Source: Gymnopus androsaceus JB14 | Lineage: Eukaryota > Basidiomycota > Agaricomycetes > Agaricales > Omphalotaceae | DNA: 64,000 bases | Direction of reading: 5' to 3' | Assembly: GCA_009733575.1 (NCBI GenBank) | Contig: ML769405.1 | Location: 341,383-405,382, forward strand | Shown: positions 11,285-24,000 of the stretch, one piece after another | How positions within the stretch are numbered: the first letter of the stretch is position 1 | How the letters are laid out: the number at the start of each line of letters is the position of its first letter | Notes under the pieces: generated by a model | The model's database searches: none | Told to the model about the DNA's origin: nothing | The model's input: only the letters and a program-made list of their open reading frames with translations | Program-made: the position numbers and the translations under genes

Positions 11285-12332
11285 ATAATGAAAACATCAT
11301 ACTGAGTATTACTACTTCTACGTATTCTAAGAGAGAGAAGTATTGACTCATTGCCCAGTTGGCTGTTCAGAGCCATTGCAGTGGCTCAGAACTCACTAAT
11401 GTGCACACAGTGCAAGAAAATTTGAACAAAATTCAAGTCAAAAGGAAAGAAAAAATCAATTTAGCTTGCTTCAACCAAGTTATACTAAGATATATCATAT
11501 TGCTGTACTGTGTGACAAAAACAATATTGAAAGCAGGATGCATGCAAGGTGCACAGGCCAAGTCCATGCAGTGCTAGAAAGATTTGGGCAAAGTTGAGTC
11601 AAATGCAAAGAAACACAAATGAAAAATCAATTTAGCTTAGTCCAATCAAGCTCAGGCAGTATATATGTTAGTGAGACTAAAAAACTGGGATACATGCATA
11701 AGATTGAATAATGTGTGCTTGCAATTGAGCAGCAAAATGGTATACAATTGAGGTCTGTTGGTGCAGAGGAATATCACATTGTATTACTGAAAACAAAGCA
11801 AGGAGAAAAATTAAAATGTCCAGTTATGCATGCACGGATCGAACTGTGAACCTTGCGCATGTACTGTAAAAAACGATGTTGGTATCAATGATATTTACAA
11901 CTACACTAAGTTGCCATTCATATGCTTGAGGCATATGATCTAATTTTTGAATTCCGGATCACGATTCCAGATATGACACCAAAGCCGGAAATTTCGCTTG
12001 AACAGCCACTGACTTGCCGAAATTTCCATGACTGGGCCAAAGGTCAGACTTTCTGACCCCAACCTGGCAGCAGGTTTGATCAGCTCATGGTCTGACCCGG
12101 GTCTGACAGGGTCAGTGACAACACTGAGTACTAGTAGTTGTGGTAGTAGTTCTGCTAAATAATCTAATGGGTGTGGATATGGTAGGAGTAGTGGCAATAG
12201 CTTTTCCATTCCAGTAGATGTCAAGGCCTCTAGGCTTTCCTTGTATTAATATTTGTTGTTTCCATCCTTTGTAGTTTTCATGTCCGTGGAGCCAGAGCTT
12301 GTCATTGAGTGTGAATGGAAGCATGATTCCTC

Positions 12333-13263
12333 TAGGGATCCGCACCGTACCGTATATGGTTACGGCCATATACTTTACAGTAAATTACAGGTCCTTCCTG
12401 TCTTGTACCCGTACCGTAAATTTTTTTTGGAAGAGCTTACGGTACGGTACAGTTATTTTACGGTATACGGATGGGTAATACAGCCGTAAAAATTCATATA
12501 TTGTTCAAAAAAAGCTTTGTGTATCTAAGGTAGCCTTTAAAGCATCTTCGAGTGCTTTGCGCTTGAGTCTTAGTAGGTGTTTATACAACATCAGCACCTA
12601 AATTGTCTCCGGCTTCAAACAAGCACAATGGAGAGATATGGTATTCCTTCCCCCAGACAAAATATGCTCAGCAACTGCCAAGCCTCTGACAAAGGTCATT
12701 CTTGGAAATGCTCAAAAAAATCAATAGATGCATACCTCCCTTTGGTTAGTTGTTGTATCCCTGGAGTGCTGGGTGCAGACCATAAATTTGAAACCTGATG
12801 GATTCACAGTAAGTACTAAAGGCCACACATTGATTCTTAAGCTAATTTTCTTCAGGCATGTCAATATCAATTAGTTCTCATTCAAGCCATAATGTAGACA
12901 TATTCAAAGGTCAAATATGAAAAAACCTTTGCAGTGTGAAGAGCGCAAAAGTCAAACAGAGTAACATATTCTTTGTGCATCTCATTGTATTTGTGCCATT
13001 GTGGCAGAGGCAGGGCTACTATTGTGTTGGAGTCGGGTACCACAAAGATGGACATACAGGAGGACACACAGGAGGACATCTACTTTGGTAAATTACGGCC
13101 TGTATAAAACCGTATACGGCTGTCTTCATACGGTTTCTTACGGTGCTCACCTGTAATAAAGCCATACCATATATTTTGTGCTAAGTTGTACATACGGTAT
13201 GGGTACGGCTAGCTGTAAACCGTAACCGTAAGCCGTATTATACGGTTACGGTGCGGATCCCTA
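12333..13263 (-). mobile_element. Internally deleted hAT transposon with exact 8 bp target duplication
   Basis: The ends are TAGGGATCCGCACC and its exact complement. Both sides are flanked by GATTCCTC (12325-12332 and 13264-13271), a perfect 8 bp target duplication. The ends carry subterminal TACGG / CCGTA arrays. The left part (about 12510-12680) still matches the last exon of the transposase in the large element at 59802 onwards, in the same orientation relative to the end. The 931 bp copy is therefore a deletion derivative of that family. Confidence 0.9.
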
Positions 13264-13271
13264 GATTCCTC

Positions 13272-15129
13272 CAGAACTTGGCATGTCTGTTATGCATAGG
13301 GTTGCTCATGAAAGAGTATTGCACTATTGTGAGTTGTAGGGTAGATTTTTGTAACTGTATTTTAGGTGCAAACAGCATGACGGGGCACTATAACCTGTTA
13401 GAACAAGAGACGAATCAGTCTCAAGTCTCAGACAGTTATTGTTGGAATTTACAGAAAATCTATTTTAACCCACATTACAACATACTTATGAATTTATGAT
13501 ATCACAGGAGATGTTTGTGCATATACTCACAGTATCCATGCATATACTCACAGTAGCCACTTATTGATTCTCATGAAACCCACTCATATTCACATAGTAC
13601 CCACTTTCCTGTTATATGCACTATGACATAGTCATTCTCACAGGTATAAATACAGTATGTAGTTACTCATGTACCTTACCCATTTGCCTCAGGGCCCAGT
13701 CGAGGCCAAACGGCCATACAATCATTTAAACTCCTTTTACTATTTCTAACAGTTATGGCAAGTAAACAACTAATATATTAAAGTATAACTCTACCTGTTA
13801 GAATGAGAGACTAATCAGTCTTGAACCTACATAAAGTATTAGCTATATGAATGTAAGAATATATATATAATGAGAAACATACCTCAGATGGTTATGGCAA
13901 GTAAATGACTGAGGTATCAACTATCAAGGGAAATGATATGTAAGGCCTGAGGGCATGAGATGATGGGATACGGTAACGTGGTCCTAACCGTAGATATATG
14001 AAGTTCAGACACAAGTTTGAACCAACAACACAAATGGTAAGGAATGATTGTGCTCAAATGTTACGCGAGTACTGGTGAAGGCGTTGTCAAAGGTTCCGCC
14101 AAATACTTGTATCTCTCTGTAGTCCAATGTAGTACGTTCTCAAAACTAAGTTTGATACTTGATCCAAGTTCTCTATTCAAAGCTTGGTAATAATAATCAA
14201 AAATGGGTACGAGAATGAACTGTCAACGATATGACAGACGTCAACGGCGATACAAAGACGATTTTGATAAAAACCAACCAACGATATGGATGGGTGTGGT
14301 ATTCTAACCAGCTTCAACAGTCGAGGCTTCAACGATATGAACGCATGAACAGTTGACCAACTAGTACAGTCGAGGCATGAGCTATATCACCACACGAACA
14401 ATAGTCACCAAACACTAGCTTGGGTTTTTGGGTGTGTTGGTAATTTAAAGTTTGACCAAACTCTGTGTTGACACTTCTAGTGTATAGCGAAGGTGCAACG
14501 GGCAAAAGGATATGTGCTCGAAGTTGAGTTTCGTTCACACTCGGAGTCTATGTCGCAGATCAGACCGGTGCTCGCCGGCTGACAACCTTTATCACTTGGG
14601 TGAGGGGGAAACAAACTTGTATTCACAAACCACTAGATCGCTACTTATACCATGGCAACTAATTAAATGTGGCTAAACAAATATCCCTACTTAAATGTAC
14701 AATTAACAATTATTATTACTTGTTACAGTAAAGTTCTCATCCAATAATTCGTGTAAATATTCAATTTTATAATAATCCTGCGCATATACCCATATATAGT
14801 CGTCTCCTCGATCGTTACTTACATTGGTCCTTCAAGTACAACCGTTTCATCCTGAACGGCTGCCAACTTTACTTCCGTATGTGAGTTCTTCCTAATATTA
14901 CTACCCGATTGTTAATTCTCGTCTCGTCATTTTCTTAGCTATTCTTCATCCCGTTACGAGAATGCTTCACTAGCTAATTCTCATATATCCTAGCTTCCGA
15001 ACGGTATGCATATGTTCTAGGTCAGTACCTCATAGTTGGACTACATTCTCTTATCATTAGTTATGGTTCCGTTGTTGGCCATGGCCAACTCCTCATGCTT
15101 CCCTTTCGGACCCTAAATAGTGGCCAGAA
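13272..15129. other. No gene seen
   Basis: No supported coding frame. TGTTAGAA followed by a related 25-30 bp phrase occurs at about 13398 and 13797, and GTTATGGCAAGTAAA at about 13752 and 13892, so small tandem duplications or solo-LTR scraps are present. The 14200-14600 stretch repeats AACGATATG several times and is richer in CpG than its surroundings. Confidence 0.45.
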
Positions 15130-15535
15130 TAATCCTTGCACTCAGCATGTCCATTTTGATCAACATTCCCTTTTCTCCTTGTTTGGATGCCACTATGGGA
15201 AATTCATTCTTGGTCTCTGCTTGAATTATTCTCAAATGCCATGTCAAATCTATACACTTTCCTCAGCATTTTTTGCACACATGGCTGTCTATGTGCCTTC
15301 TTGATCCCCAACTACTGTCAATGAGGTGCTTTGATATACTGTGCTCTCCTTTGTTGAAATCATATCATAAACCAGCTAGCCTCCATCTTTCCCTTTCTTG
15401 CAATCAATTAATTTTCTTATTGAAACTTTGTCACATGCCCAAGCTGCTGAGCATCAAAAGTATTCCATCACCCTTGCAATATCTCAATCTAGGATGAGGG
15501 GTACTAATTGAGCATAGATTAATACTTTTATGCTG
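15130..15535 (+). repeat. Dispersed repeat, CpG-depleted copy (partner 4769-5177)
   Basis: Homologous to 4769-5177 over about 400 bp in direct orientation. By eye it contains no CpG at all, whereas the partner has about 26. Most substitutions between the copies are C to T or G to A at those CpG sites, in several places on both bases of the same site. Confidence 0.85.
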
Positions 15536-15632
15536 TACACTACATAGCTTCTACTATTAATCAATTATTGGAGAGAATTCTCCCTTCCTCCCAATCCGAG
15601 TCAGTGCAAGCTAAAATATAAATTTCAGTAGG

Positions 15633-16965
15633 AGGACCCCAGAATCTCCTATGGAACCTCCCTTGGCCAGAGGCCCTAAATGACACTATGATCTTGGGCT
15701 AAAAGATGCTATTTCGGACAAGGATCATCATGTGAATCAAAAAAATTCCAAAAAATTGGCCAACCAGTTTTACATACATCTACATGGCTCGTAGTAGCTA
15801 ATAAATTTTATCTATACATATTAAAAGCTGAATGCTGATGCTTCATTCTGGTGCCATAGTCAAAAATTTTGGTTCAGCGCTGACATGCCGGCTCAAATGA
15901 TGCTATAGCAGACAAGGACCATTTTTTTTTTTTTTTTTTTGAGGTCATTTTATTGTGTGCAAAGTAACTAACTTATGATGCACATATGTCTAACTATAGA
16001 GTAGTCAATATATATAATTTTCTGAACATATAAAGTGTGGTGTTCCTGTGATAGCGCATAAAGAGCGCAGGTGAAGAAGGTGGTTCCTGTGGGAGGTTAG
16101 TGTGCACAGGAGCTGGGTGTTATCTTACCCTCATGCTCATGCAAAGGTTAAATAGGAAAGAAAGAAAATCACAAAACTCTCCAAAGCCAAGACACCCTCT
16201 CCCTTCCCACATTCCCCCCATTCTCCATATTCCTTCCTCTCTTCTCTTCCCAAGGTTCTTTGTATAACAAGAAGATGGGCACACACTGCCTCAGTGCAGT
16301 GATACATCCCTTGGCAGCATCATGTGACTTGTTTTTCAGTATCCCAAGCTGTGCCTCATAGGGGGGTGCAAATGTTCCTCTAGCTTTTGGCAAGAGCTTC
16401 TGATGTGCCTGCAGTGAATGTGCTGGACAGATTGTGAGTGGCCTCCCAAACAGCTGCCATGGGCCTGATACCCAGAGTCGAAAGACTGGATGGAGTCAGG
16501 ATATGGATGGAGAACATGGCACAAAAGGCAGAGGAGTGCATGCGGTTGAAGAAATAATGTTTGGTTGGGGAGAAGGATGAGTGGTCCAAAGGTTACCACT
16601 GCACTGAAAGGTAATCCAAAGCTAGGAGGCAGAATTCACCTGTTTCTGCCATTTCGGAGCCTCTCTTGGGAGGTAGAGTTGAAGCTAATGAGCTATCCTG
16701 CTGATTGAAGGTAGCTAATCTTCTGTGTGTAGTGCAGGGTGCAGCTATAGCCCATCCCTTGCTCAAGAAACAGCCAGCAGCAGCGAAAAAAAGGCCGCGC
16801 AGAGCGTGGGAATTTTACGAGATGGTGGTGGTACGAGATCAAGGGCCTCCCCGGACAAGGACCATGATTTTACACCTTGATGCTATATTCAGACAGGGAT
16901 TTTGCTCAAATGTGGCCCTAAATAACGCTTTTTTGAGGGAGGTTCCATAGGAGATTCTGGGGTCC
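15633..16965. mobile_element. TIR element with 9 bp target duplication (MULE-like)
   Basis: The ends are AGGACCCCAGAATCTCCTAT and its complement, continuing as a longer imperfect inverted repeat of 100 bp or more. TTCAGTAGG flanks both sides (15624-15632 and 16966-16974). A 9 bp duplication with long terminal inverted repeats is typical of Mutator-like elements. No transposase motif was found in the 1333 bp, and the longest frames there look like chance. It contains a run of 19 T at 15922-15940. Confidence 0.82.
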
Positions 16966-16974
16966 TTCAGTAGG

Positions 16975-18240
16975 CTAGTACATCATTCATGCGCTCTTTC
17001 TTCCAAGTAAAATGTGCAATACAATTCTAGCTTGCAAAGTAGGCCTAAAGCAGACCCCTCAAGGAGGTTGTTGTTCAGCACTTTCTGAAAACCTTAAATA
17101 TTTTTTCAAAAATAAATATTTTGTAATGACAGACCTTAGGCATGTGCTCAACTGAGGCACTTATGTCCATTTCTGCCCTGCTATGGTCTACACTGAGCCT
17201 TCATTGGTACCACGCCAACTTAGGCCTCCAGCTGCCTATAGAGCTTCCATATTGTCTGCTACTACTATAGTGGTAAGTATTAGTGCAATGAGTATTATAG
17301 TACAGTAAGTACTAACATAATGAGTATAGTAAGTACTTATTAGCATATACTCATACCTACTAGTCACTTATTAAGCACTTAATTAAATAAGAACTGGTAA
17401 GTATTACTACCAAATGCTAGTATCAGTAATCCTACTAAGCTGCACTTACTGTAATGACCTGTTGAATACCTTTTCATAGTAAATTGTATTTTATTATGCA
17501 AGTCTTCAATTTTTAAGGCTACTAGAACTGCAGTTTGAACTGGTTCAAACTTCACAACTACACTGAAATTGCACTGGTGCAGCTCAGAACCGCAGTTCAG
17601 TGCAAGGTTTGCTTAAATTTAGAAATTTTAGCACCAGTGCAGTTCACAGTTTTCCCAAAATGGGACTAAAAACCAAACCGTACTGCACTTTCGCGCGCAA
17701 ACCCTAGCTTCTTCTGCTCAGGCTAACAATACATATTGTATATACACAGGCACTCCACAATGCATGAACTTTTGGTCATTTCACTTCACTGTGAGTGATT
17801 TAGGGGCCGATTCCCTCATCAGGTAGACTTCTGCCACTATGTGAATAATCAAAAGCATATGCACATAGGCTAGGCAAATGTGAACACATGTGAGATCTCT
17901 TGGCCTCCTACTGTACTCATTCCCCTATATTGCGTTAAGTCCCTTAAACACCTATTAGAATGATTGTGCACCTTAATGTGTGTAATCAATCTTAATTGAT
18001 CTTTCAGCACTTTCAGTAGAACATCAAAAAAACAGTGTTCTATTGGCATATGGTTTTAGTACATAGCCTTTTATGAACAATTGCCAATGTTGATAGGAAT
18101 GATCAGATTGGAGATGGAAACATGGATGGAATTAAAATGCAATCAACACCTAACACTAAGTTAATGGGTAAAAGACATGTTGAACAGATTTGATATTCAT
18201 AACTGGATCATGCACTTCTTAACTGAATGTTGCTGACTTC
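16975..18240. other. No gene seen
   Basis: Transposon-like, CpG-poor sequence. The 17250-17450 stretch is rich in AGTA/TACT words, like 19260-19680, which may reflect a shared element. No coding support. Confidence 0.4.
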
Positions 18241-18264
18241 ATTTTATAGAACTCTTATCAAACA

Positions 18265-18603
18265 ATGTCTTCCTCTGTCATTACTGTTATCCCTTACTTG
18301 GATGGTGCCAACTATAGCACATGGTCCACTGGCATGGCAGCCTATCTCTACCTTCAGAAACTCATCAGATATATCAATGGATGTTATCCTCATCCTGTCT
18401 GCACCCAATATGTTGCTACTGCAGCTGAAGTTGCTGCGGGAACTCATTCTGCCAATCAAGTGATTGACACATCTCCTGCAGATATCAGTGAAAAAATAGC
18501 AGCTTGGAATGATAATGATGATGCTGCAATTGGTGCCATTGATTTGCACCTATGCCAAGTTGCCAGGCTTTATTTTAATAAGGCTAGAGCCTCTGGTGGG
18601 TAG
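18265..18603 (+). pseudogene. Copia-type Gag N-terminal fragment
   Basis: A 112-residue frame with the pattern of the Gag N-terminus of fungal Ty1/copia elements: a start followed by PYLDGANYSTWSTGMAAYL, then WNDNDDAAIGAIDLHLC. The frame ends before any zinc knuckle, protease, integrase or reverse transcriptase. It is a truncated relic that abuts the MULE-type remnant at about 18606. Confidence 0.65.
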
Positions 18604-18605
18604 AT

Positions 18606-20478
18606 CACCTGACTACCAAGGCTTCTCATACTATGGCAATCATTTCAGACAGTAGCTATGTTTGCAACTGTGGAATGGGTACCAATGCAGGTGTACCTTG
18701 TTGCCACTTCTTCAAAGCATGGACATCATTTCCTGGCCTTCCTTTTTTTATTTATATATTGCTCATCAATAAGAGGTGCATACAGTTAGTCATTTACAGT
18801 AATGACTACATCCTTAGTTACATCTTTAGATGGTATCAAAATCCTACTCTTGATGTTACCACTGTACCGGTAGTAACCTTTGACAACTTTGCCTCCCATT
18901 CCTTTGCCTCCATCTAATCTTTATCATCAAATCCTCTCAAAGAGCCTCCTAGATCCCACATACACTCCAGCCCACCTCACCCTACTCAGACTATTGGTAC
19001 ACGGACAGTCAATTTCGAAGCTACTGCTGCCAGAGCTTGGTTGCATGTAGTGAAACCCGTGGGTACCTGCAGGTATATCCGCCAAAATACCTGCGGGTTT
19101 TTGGCACCCACGGATGGTCACTATCCACAGGTACGGGTACCCGTGGGTACAGGTATGATTTTTGATGGAATTGCAGGTACCTGCAGGTACCCATGGGTTA
19201 CCTGCACTACCCACTGATACTTGATATCAGTTAAAGTTTAATGTATAAAAATGACATAATTTTAATAGAGATGTCATTTTACATGATAAGTATGTCTTAG
19301 TACTTACTAGTATCAGGATTAGTATCAGTAATAGACTCTACTAGTAAGAACTGATCCATAGTACTAGTTCAAATAGCAATACCACTAGGCCTAAACTATG
19401 AAGTATTTAGTATTTACTGCCAATGTCAGTACTTCCATCCTAGTAAGTACGAATAACTACCATTAATTAATGGTAGATTTATCAGGAATTACTACTTGAC
19501 TACTACAGTCTACTAGTGAGGAAGCAGCAATACTTCTTAAAAGTAGATAGCATTAATATTGATACTTACTTGTAAGTAGCTACTACAGTCATCACTCAAT
19601 TAGAGGTTGATGAATACCTTGATAAGTACTTAGTAAGTATAGTATTGGAATACATTACTTTGTAGTAATTGGTTAACAGAGGTTGTTCTACTAGACCAAT
19701 TGTATTCAAATTTAGGAACTAAGCTGAAGGGATGTAGAAGAATGAAAGAAAATTGTAAGATGGGTAGAAGAAATTATGGAGAAGAAGAGTGTTATATTCA
19801 TATGAATGAAGTGTACTAACACATAGTAACTAAATATAGTAAGTCCAAGTATTAGTACTCTACTAGTTTGATACCATTAGTATCTATTTCATATTCATTA
19901 TAAACATATCTATTATACAAATGTATACCATATTTTTTTGTACTAATGTAACCTCACAGGTACCTGTGACATCCACGGGTACCTGCAAGAAAAATACCCA
20001 AGGCTAATGGGTATTTTCAGCACCGGGTATGGACTCTAAGATAATGAATACCTGCGGGTACAGGTACAGGTAACCCGCAGATAGTACTTGTACCAAGCTC
20101 TGACTGCTGCTCTGAGGCCTCTCCTAAATGGAATTCAAACTCAGGAACAGCTCAATGAGGTCATTACGGATCTTCATGCACTCAGGTTTGTATTTTTCCA
20201 ACATGCTGCATATGTTAGTCTAATTATCTACAGACATGCTTGAGAAGAAATCCGTGAAGGTGATATACATGATCCTGTTAGGTACAATAGAAAAGGCTGA
20301 CCAAGGACCACACAGATTACTGGGCCTTTAGAAGGTAAAGCACAAGGAGGAGGTTCATCAGGTAAACAAAGCAGGGTAGATGGTCCTGATGGCAATATTG
20401 ATGAGCCTGCTCCAAAGAAAAGGACATATTGCTGCAGTCAGTGCCATCAGTCTGGTCATAATGTTAGTTTATGTTCAA
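18606..20478 (+). pseudogene. C-terminal part of a SWIM-type transposase (MULE-like), interrupted by an insertion
   Basis: The segment at 18633-18760 encodes a SWIM-like zinc finger (CNCGMGTNAGVPCCHFF, the CxC...CxH pattern), and RWYQNP follows near 18825. The frame continues to ARAWL at about 19044, is cut by a 1.04 kb element (19048-20086), and resumes with YQALTAALRPLLNGIQTQEQL. Further on come RPRTTQITGPLEG near 20300 and a CCHC-type knuckle (CSQCHQSGHNVSLC) near 20430. This order is known from Mutator-like transposases in fungi. The catalytic DDE part is absent. Confidence 0.6.
19048..20086. mobile_element. TIR element inserted in the transposase remnant
   Basis: Both ends are crowded with GGTACCTGCAGG/GTACCCG words in inverted orientation. 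The left end starts TAGTGAAACCCGTGGGTACC and the complement of the right end starts TACTATCTGCGGGTTACC. Removing the element rejoins the flanking protein frame (ARAWL with YQALTAAL). The flanking 8-mers GTTGCATG and CTTGTACC are only weakly similar, a decayed duplication. No coding capacity recognised. Confidence 0.65.
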
Positions 20479-20707
20479 TGCATTGACCTCTTATTTACTT
20501 CTAGAATCAATACTGCTTTATCTCAATACATTGTGCTCACCATGCAGAGCTTAACAGATTAGATGTATCTAAAGCTGTGTAATGTGTATGTGCTCAGGTT
20601 ATCTATCAGTCATTGTTTGATAGCCTGGAAGGGTTTCCTGATAACAATTTTGTTGAAACTACCAAGAAACCCCAAAAAGGGGGTTTCCCATTAGAATTAT
20701 CTCTACA

Positions 20708-20912
20708 TGTAACAGCTCCTAAGTGGAGCCTAGAGCCTTAGTATCATGCAAACGAGTACTACTGGATTTATTCAGTGTGTTACTCGCAAGGTGATGGTTT
20801 AAAGCTAAGGTCTTCTAATATATAATTATTATAATATAGATTATTGGCATGTGCGGGAATGTGCTGCCTGTAAAGACTGAGGTCCTGCCGATCAGGGATC
20901 AGGGACATTACA
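20708..20912 (-). repeat. 3' LTR
   Basis: 205 bp. It is bounded by TG...CA on either strand and is itself rich in short inverted repeats such as GGCTCC/GGAGCC. Its outer flank is CTACA (20703-20707). Confidence 0.88.
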
Positions 20913-21013
20913 CCCTCCCCAGCCAGATTGAGCCTACAGTTCAATTGAAGAGGAAGGGGGCCCCCAACTGGTTTGATAGCATGTCAACCCAGCTGGAGCT
21001 TATTTGTGAGAGC

Positions 21014-24000
21014 TTCAACTTGATAGTTGAAGTTGGGACCATATTCACGATAGCGTGTCGTGAATATATCCTGGGATTTCAAATGCATGGTAGCGTGCCA
21101 TGTATTCAGAAACAGGAGTGAAGAACATGGTCACGTATTGCATGTAACTTGCATCCAAGACTAGGGTCCATTGTACGGAACATAGTCAACCACTGAAGGG
21201 CAAAGACAGTTATGTCTTTTCCCATTTCAATGGTAATGCCTTGGGAGGCATAAAACAAGGCTACATCATACAATGTAGCATTATCAATGTCACCTGTATA
21301 TGGTGATGTTGAAATATTTGAGACAATATTTGTCTCATCACATCCGGTAATGGATGCGTCAAGTCCTGGAGTTGTGAACAACTCTGCTGTTTGTAAGGTG
21401 AAGCAATGCTGCTTCACCTTGGAAGTCCCCGCTGCTATAACTGGGGCATGGTTACTTACTAGTAACCATCCATGTACATTACGGGTAAGAGTATGATCAT
21501 TGTGATCATGCTTTATGCCAGTAGGACATTGGTTGGGGTACATTTGGATGTACCGTACCCAATCCTCTGGCAAATTGTGTTTCGAAGGATTTTTAATCCC
21601 ATGTACTTGAGATGTAGAGTGAGCTAGTGTATTTCTACACTGGCCCTCCCCATCTTGAAGAGAAAAGAAGCTTGCTTGTGAACGTTGTACACATTTTGAG
21701 CTTGCTCTGTGAGTTTCAGAAATCTGTCATAGTTTACAATGGATTTGCCCCCCACAATTTCTGGATGGTGGGTCTTTCCCACTGTCCAGGAGTCTATCAA
21801 TGGGGTACCCAATGATATTAAAAAGAATTCCCTGGTCAGGGAATTGTGAATCTCCAATTTCTTGGAGATCTTGGTCACAGAGTCGCTGGACAGCAACTCA
21901 GTCCATCCAGTCCCTTTTTGAGGGCCTGGTTGTGCCAAAACGTGAATTTACAGTGGTACCATGTACCACCTTCAATTTGGAAGGCATGGCCTTCCAAGGG
22001 GTGAACCTCTCCTCTTGAGTCGATTCGGGATGCGGATTGATGCAAGGGGGAGGAACCGGGGTGGGAGGGGGAGATAAGGACACAGGAAGTGTCAGAGAGA
22101 GATCTGGCGGTGAAATTTCACCGTCAGATGAGCGGGGATGACAGGAAGGCCTTAGGCCTGTCTGAGCAATGTCAGCCCATTGGTCTCCGTCAGTATCTCT
22201 GATGTTCTCGCGTGGATCATCTCCACAAGGAGATTGTCCTCCTGAGTTGATCCTAGCATGAATCCGTTCAGGAGATGTGTTTTGTTTGAACAAAACGCCA
22301 TATTCTGGGTATGAACACATACCCAATCTTGTTGTATGATGAGATGTTACAGTTGCCATGGATGTAGATTTTACATCCGGTGCATTGCGACTACCAGGAT
22401 TAAATCCTGGCATGTTAGCTTTCACTAACGTGTCCGTGAACTGTTGAAGTTCATGGAGAGCCCATTGGCTCGCAGCTTGTGCTTCTGCACATTGCTGTAT
22501 AAAAATATCGGTTTGGGTGAACCCAGACAGTGATATGGGTGTAGCTGAAGCCACACCTATGTGTTCAGTATGAACGTAGAAGGGTCCAGCTCAGCTATAG
22601 TTGAGCTGTACTTGGTTTTGCACAATGCAGGGAGCATTGTGGGTCACCGAATTTTTTTCACAACTTGGTGACTTCCCAAATTGGGTATTTGACCCAATTT
22701 GGGAATTTGGTGCAGCCAGAGCTGCACCAAAACATTCAATTTGAACGTATCAACAATCAGCTTGACTAGGATCAAGCTGGGGTGAGCTTTTCATGATGTG
22801 GGGTACATCATGGGGGCTCAAATCGTGTGCAGAACCACATGATCAAGAAGAATTCCCGAATTGGGTTTTTAATCCAATCCGGGAATTTGGCGGGGCTAGA
22901 ACCATGCCAGAATGTTCCGGGGGAATGTGAGGATGCTCAGCTCAACTCCTGCTGAGCTGGGACAAGTTCTTCATGATGTGAGGAGTGTCATGAATGCTTG
23001 TCTCATGTGCAGAGGCACACAATCAAGAAGAATTCCCAAATTGGGGTTTTAATCCAGTTTGGGAATTATGCATAACCGGAGTCATGCCAAAATGTTTAGC
23101 ATGAATGTATTGAGTGTCAGCTTGACTGGAGTCAAGCTGGTGTGTGTTTTCTGCAATGCAGGACACTTTCTGGGGCACCAAGTCATGAAAATGACTTGGT
23201 GTCTTTCCAAATTGGGTTTTTAATCCAATTTGGAAATAAGGCGCAACGGGAGCTGTGCCAAAACGTTCGGAATGAATGTATGGAAATTCAGCTTGACTAG
23301 AGTCAAGCACATCCTGGGGCACTGAGTCATGAAAATGACTCGGTTTGACAATGTTATAAACATTGTCATTGTTTCCAGCCCAATTTTCAATTCCCTGAGT
23401 ATTTCCAATTTCTTGGACACAAGGGGAAGGTGTGGGAGACAAAGGGAGGTGAGGAAGAGGAGCGGGAGTGGGAGACGAGAACACCAGAGGTGTCAGAGAG
23501 TCACCTGGAGGTGAATATTCACCCCCAGGTGTGCAGGGATGACTGCAAGGCTTTGTGCCTGTCCAGCCATAGCTGGGCTGCCAATCACTGTCAATATCTC
23601 TAACGTTCCGGTATGGAACGTCTCCCGGAGGAGTGGATTGTGTTATGTTAGCATTTGCTAACATTTCCCTGAACTTCGAAATTTCGTGGAGAGCCTTTTG
23701 GCTTGTGGACTGTGCTGTTGCACATAATTGAAAGAAATCACTGGATTGGGATGACCCAATCGGTGATTCAAGCATGGTCGAGGCCACATTTAAACGTTCA
23801 AACTGAACGTTATTATTTCCAGCCCAACACGAGTTGGGCTTAAAATCATTTGTGCCCGCGCATGCACTGGCACCAGTGATGCAAAAACGGTCACTGTTGT
23901 AAGATTCACTGCCGTGAATCTTTTTTGAACGGTTGACAATGTTAAAACCATCATCGTTGCTGGAATTGCCATAGCAATTCCAATAATGGTTATTGGCGAT

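Larger units (their letters stand above)
10204..12126. mobile_element. Non-autonomous hAT-type element with exact 8 bp target duplication
   Basis: The ends are CAGTGTTG and its complement CAACACTG, followed inwards by GTCAGGGTCAG / CTGACCC-type words. Both ends are flanked by the identical 8-mer AGTACTAG (10196-10203 and 12127-12134). An 8 bp target duplication and a CAGTG-type terminus are classic for hAT elements. No transposase motif is visible in the 1923 bp, so it must depend on a transposase elsewhere. A second hAT-type element is nested inside at 10919-11284, and there is a block of palindromes at 10412-10511. Confidence 0.88.

Noticed and set aside
16169..16599. Minus-strand frames in the 15633-16965 element as a transposase
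   Set aside because: Overlapping frames of similar length without any DDE or zinc motif; looks like chance.
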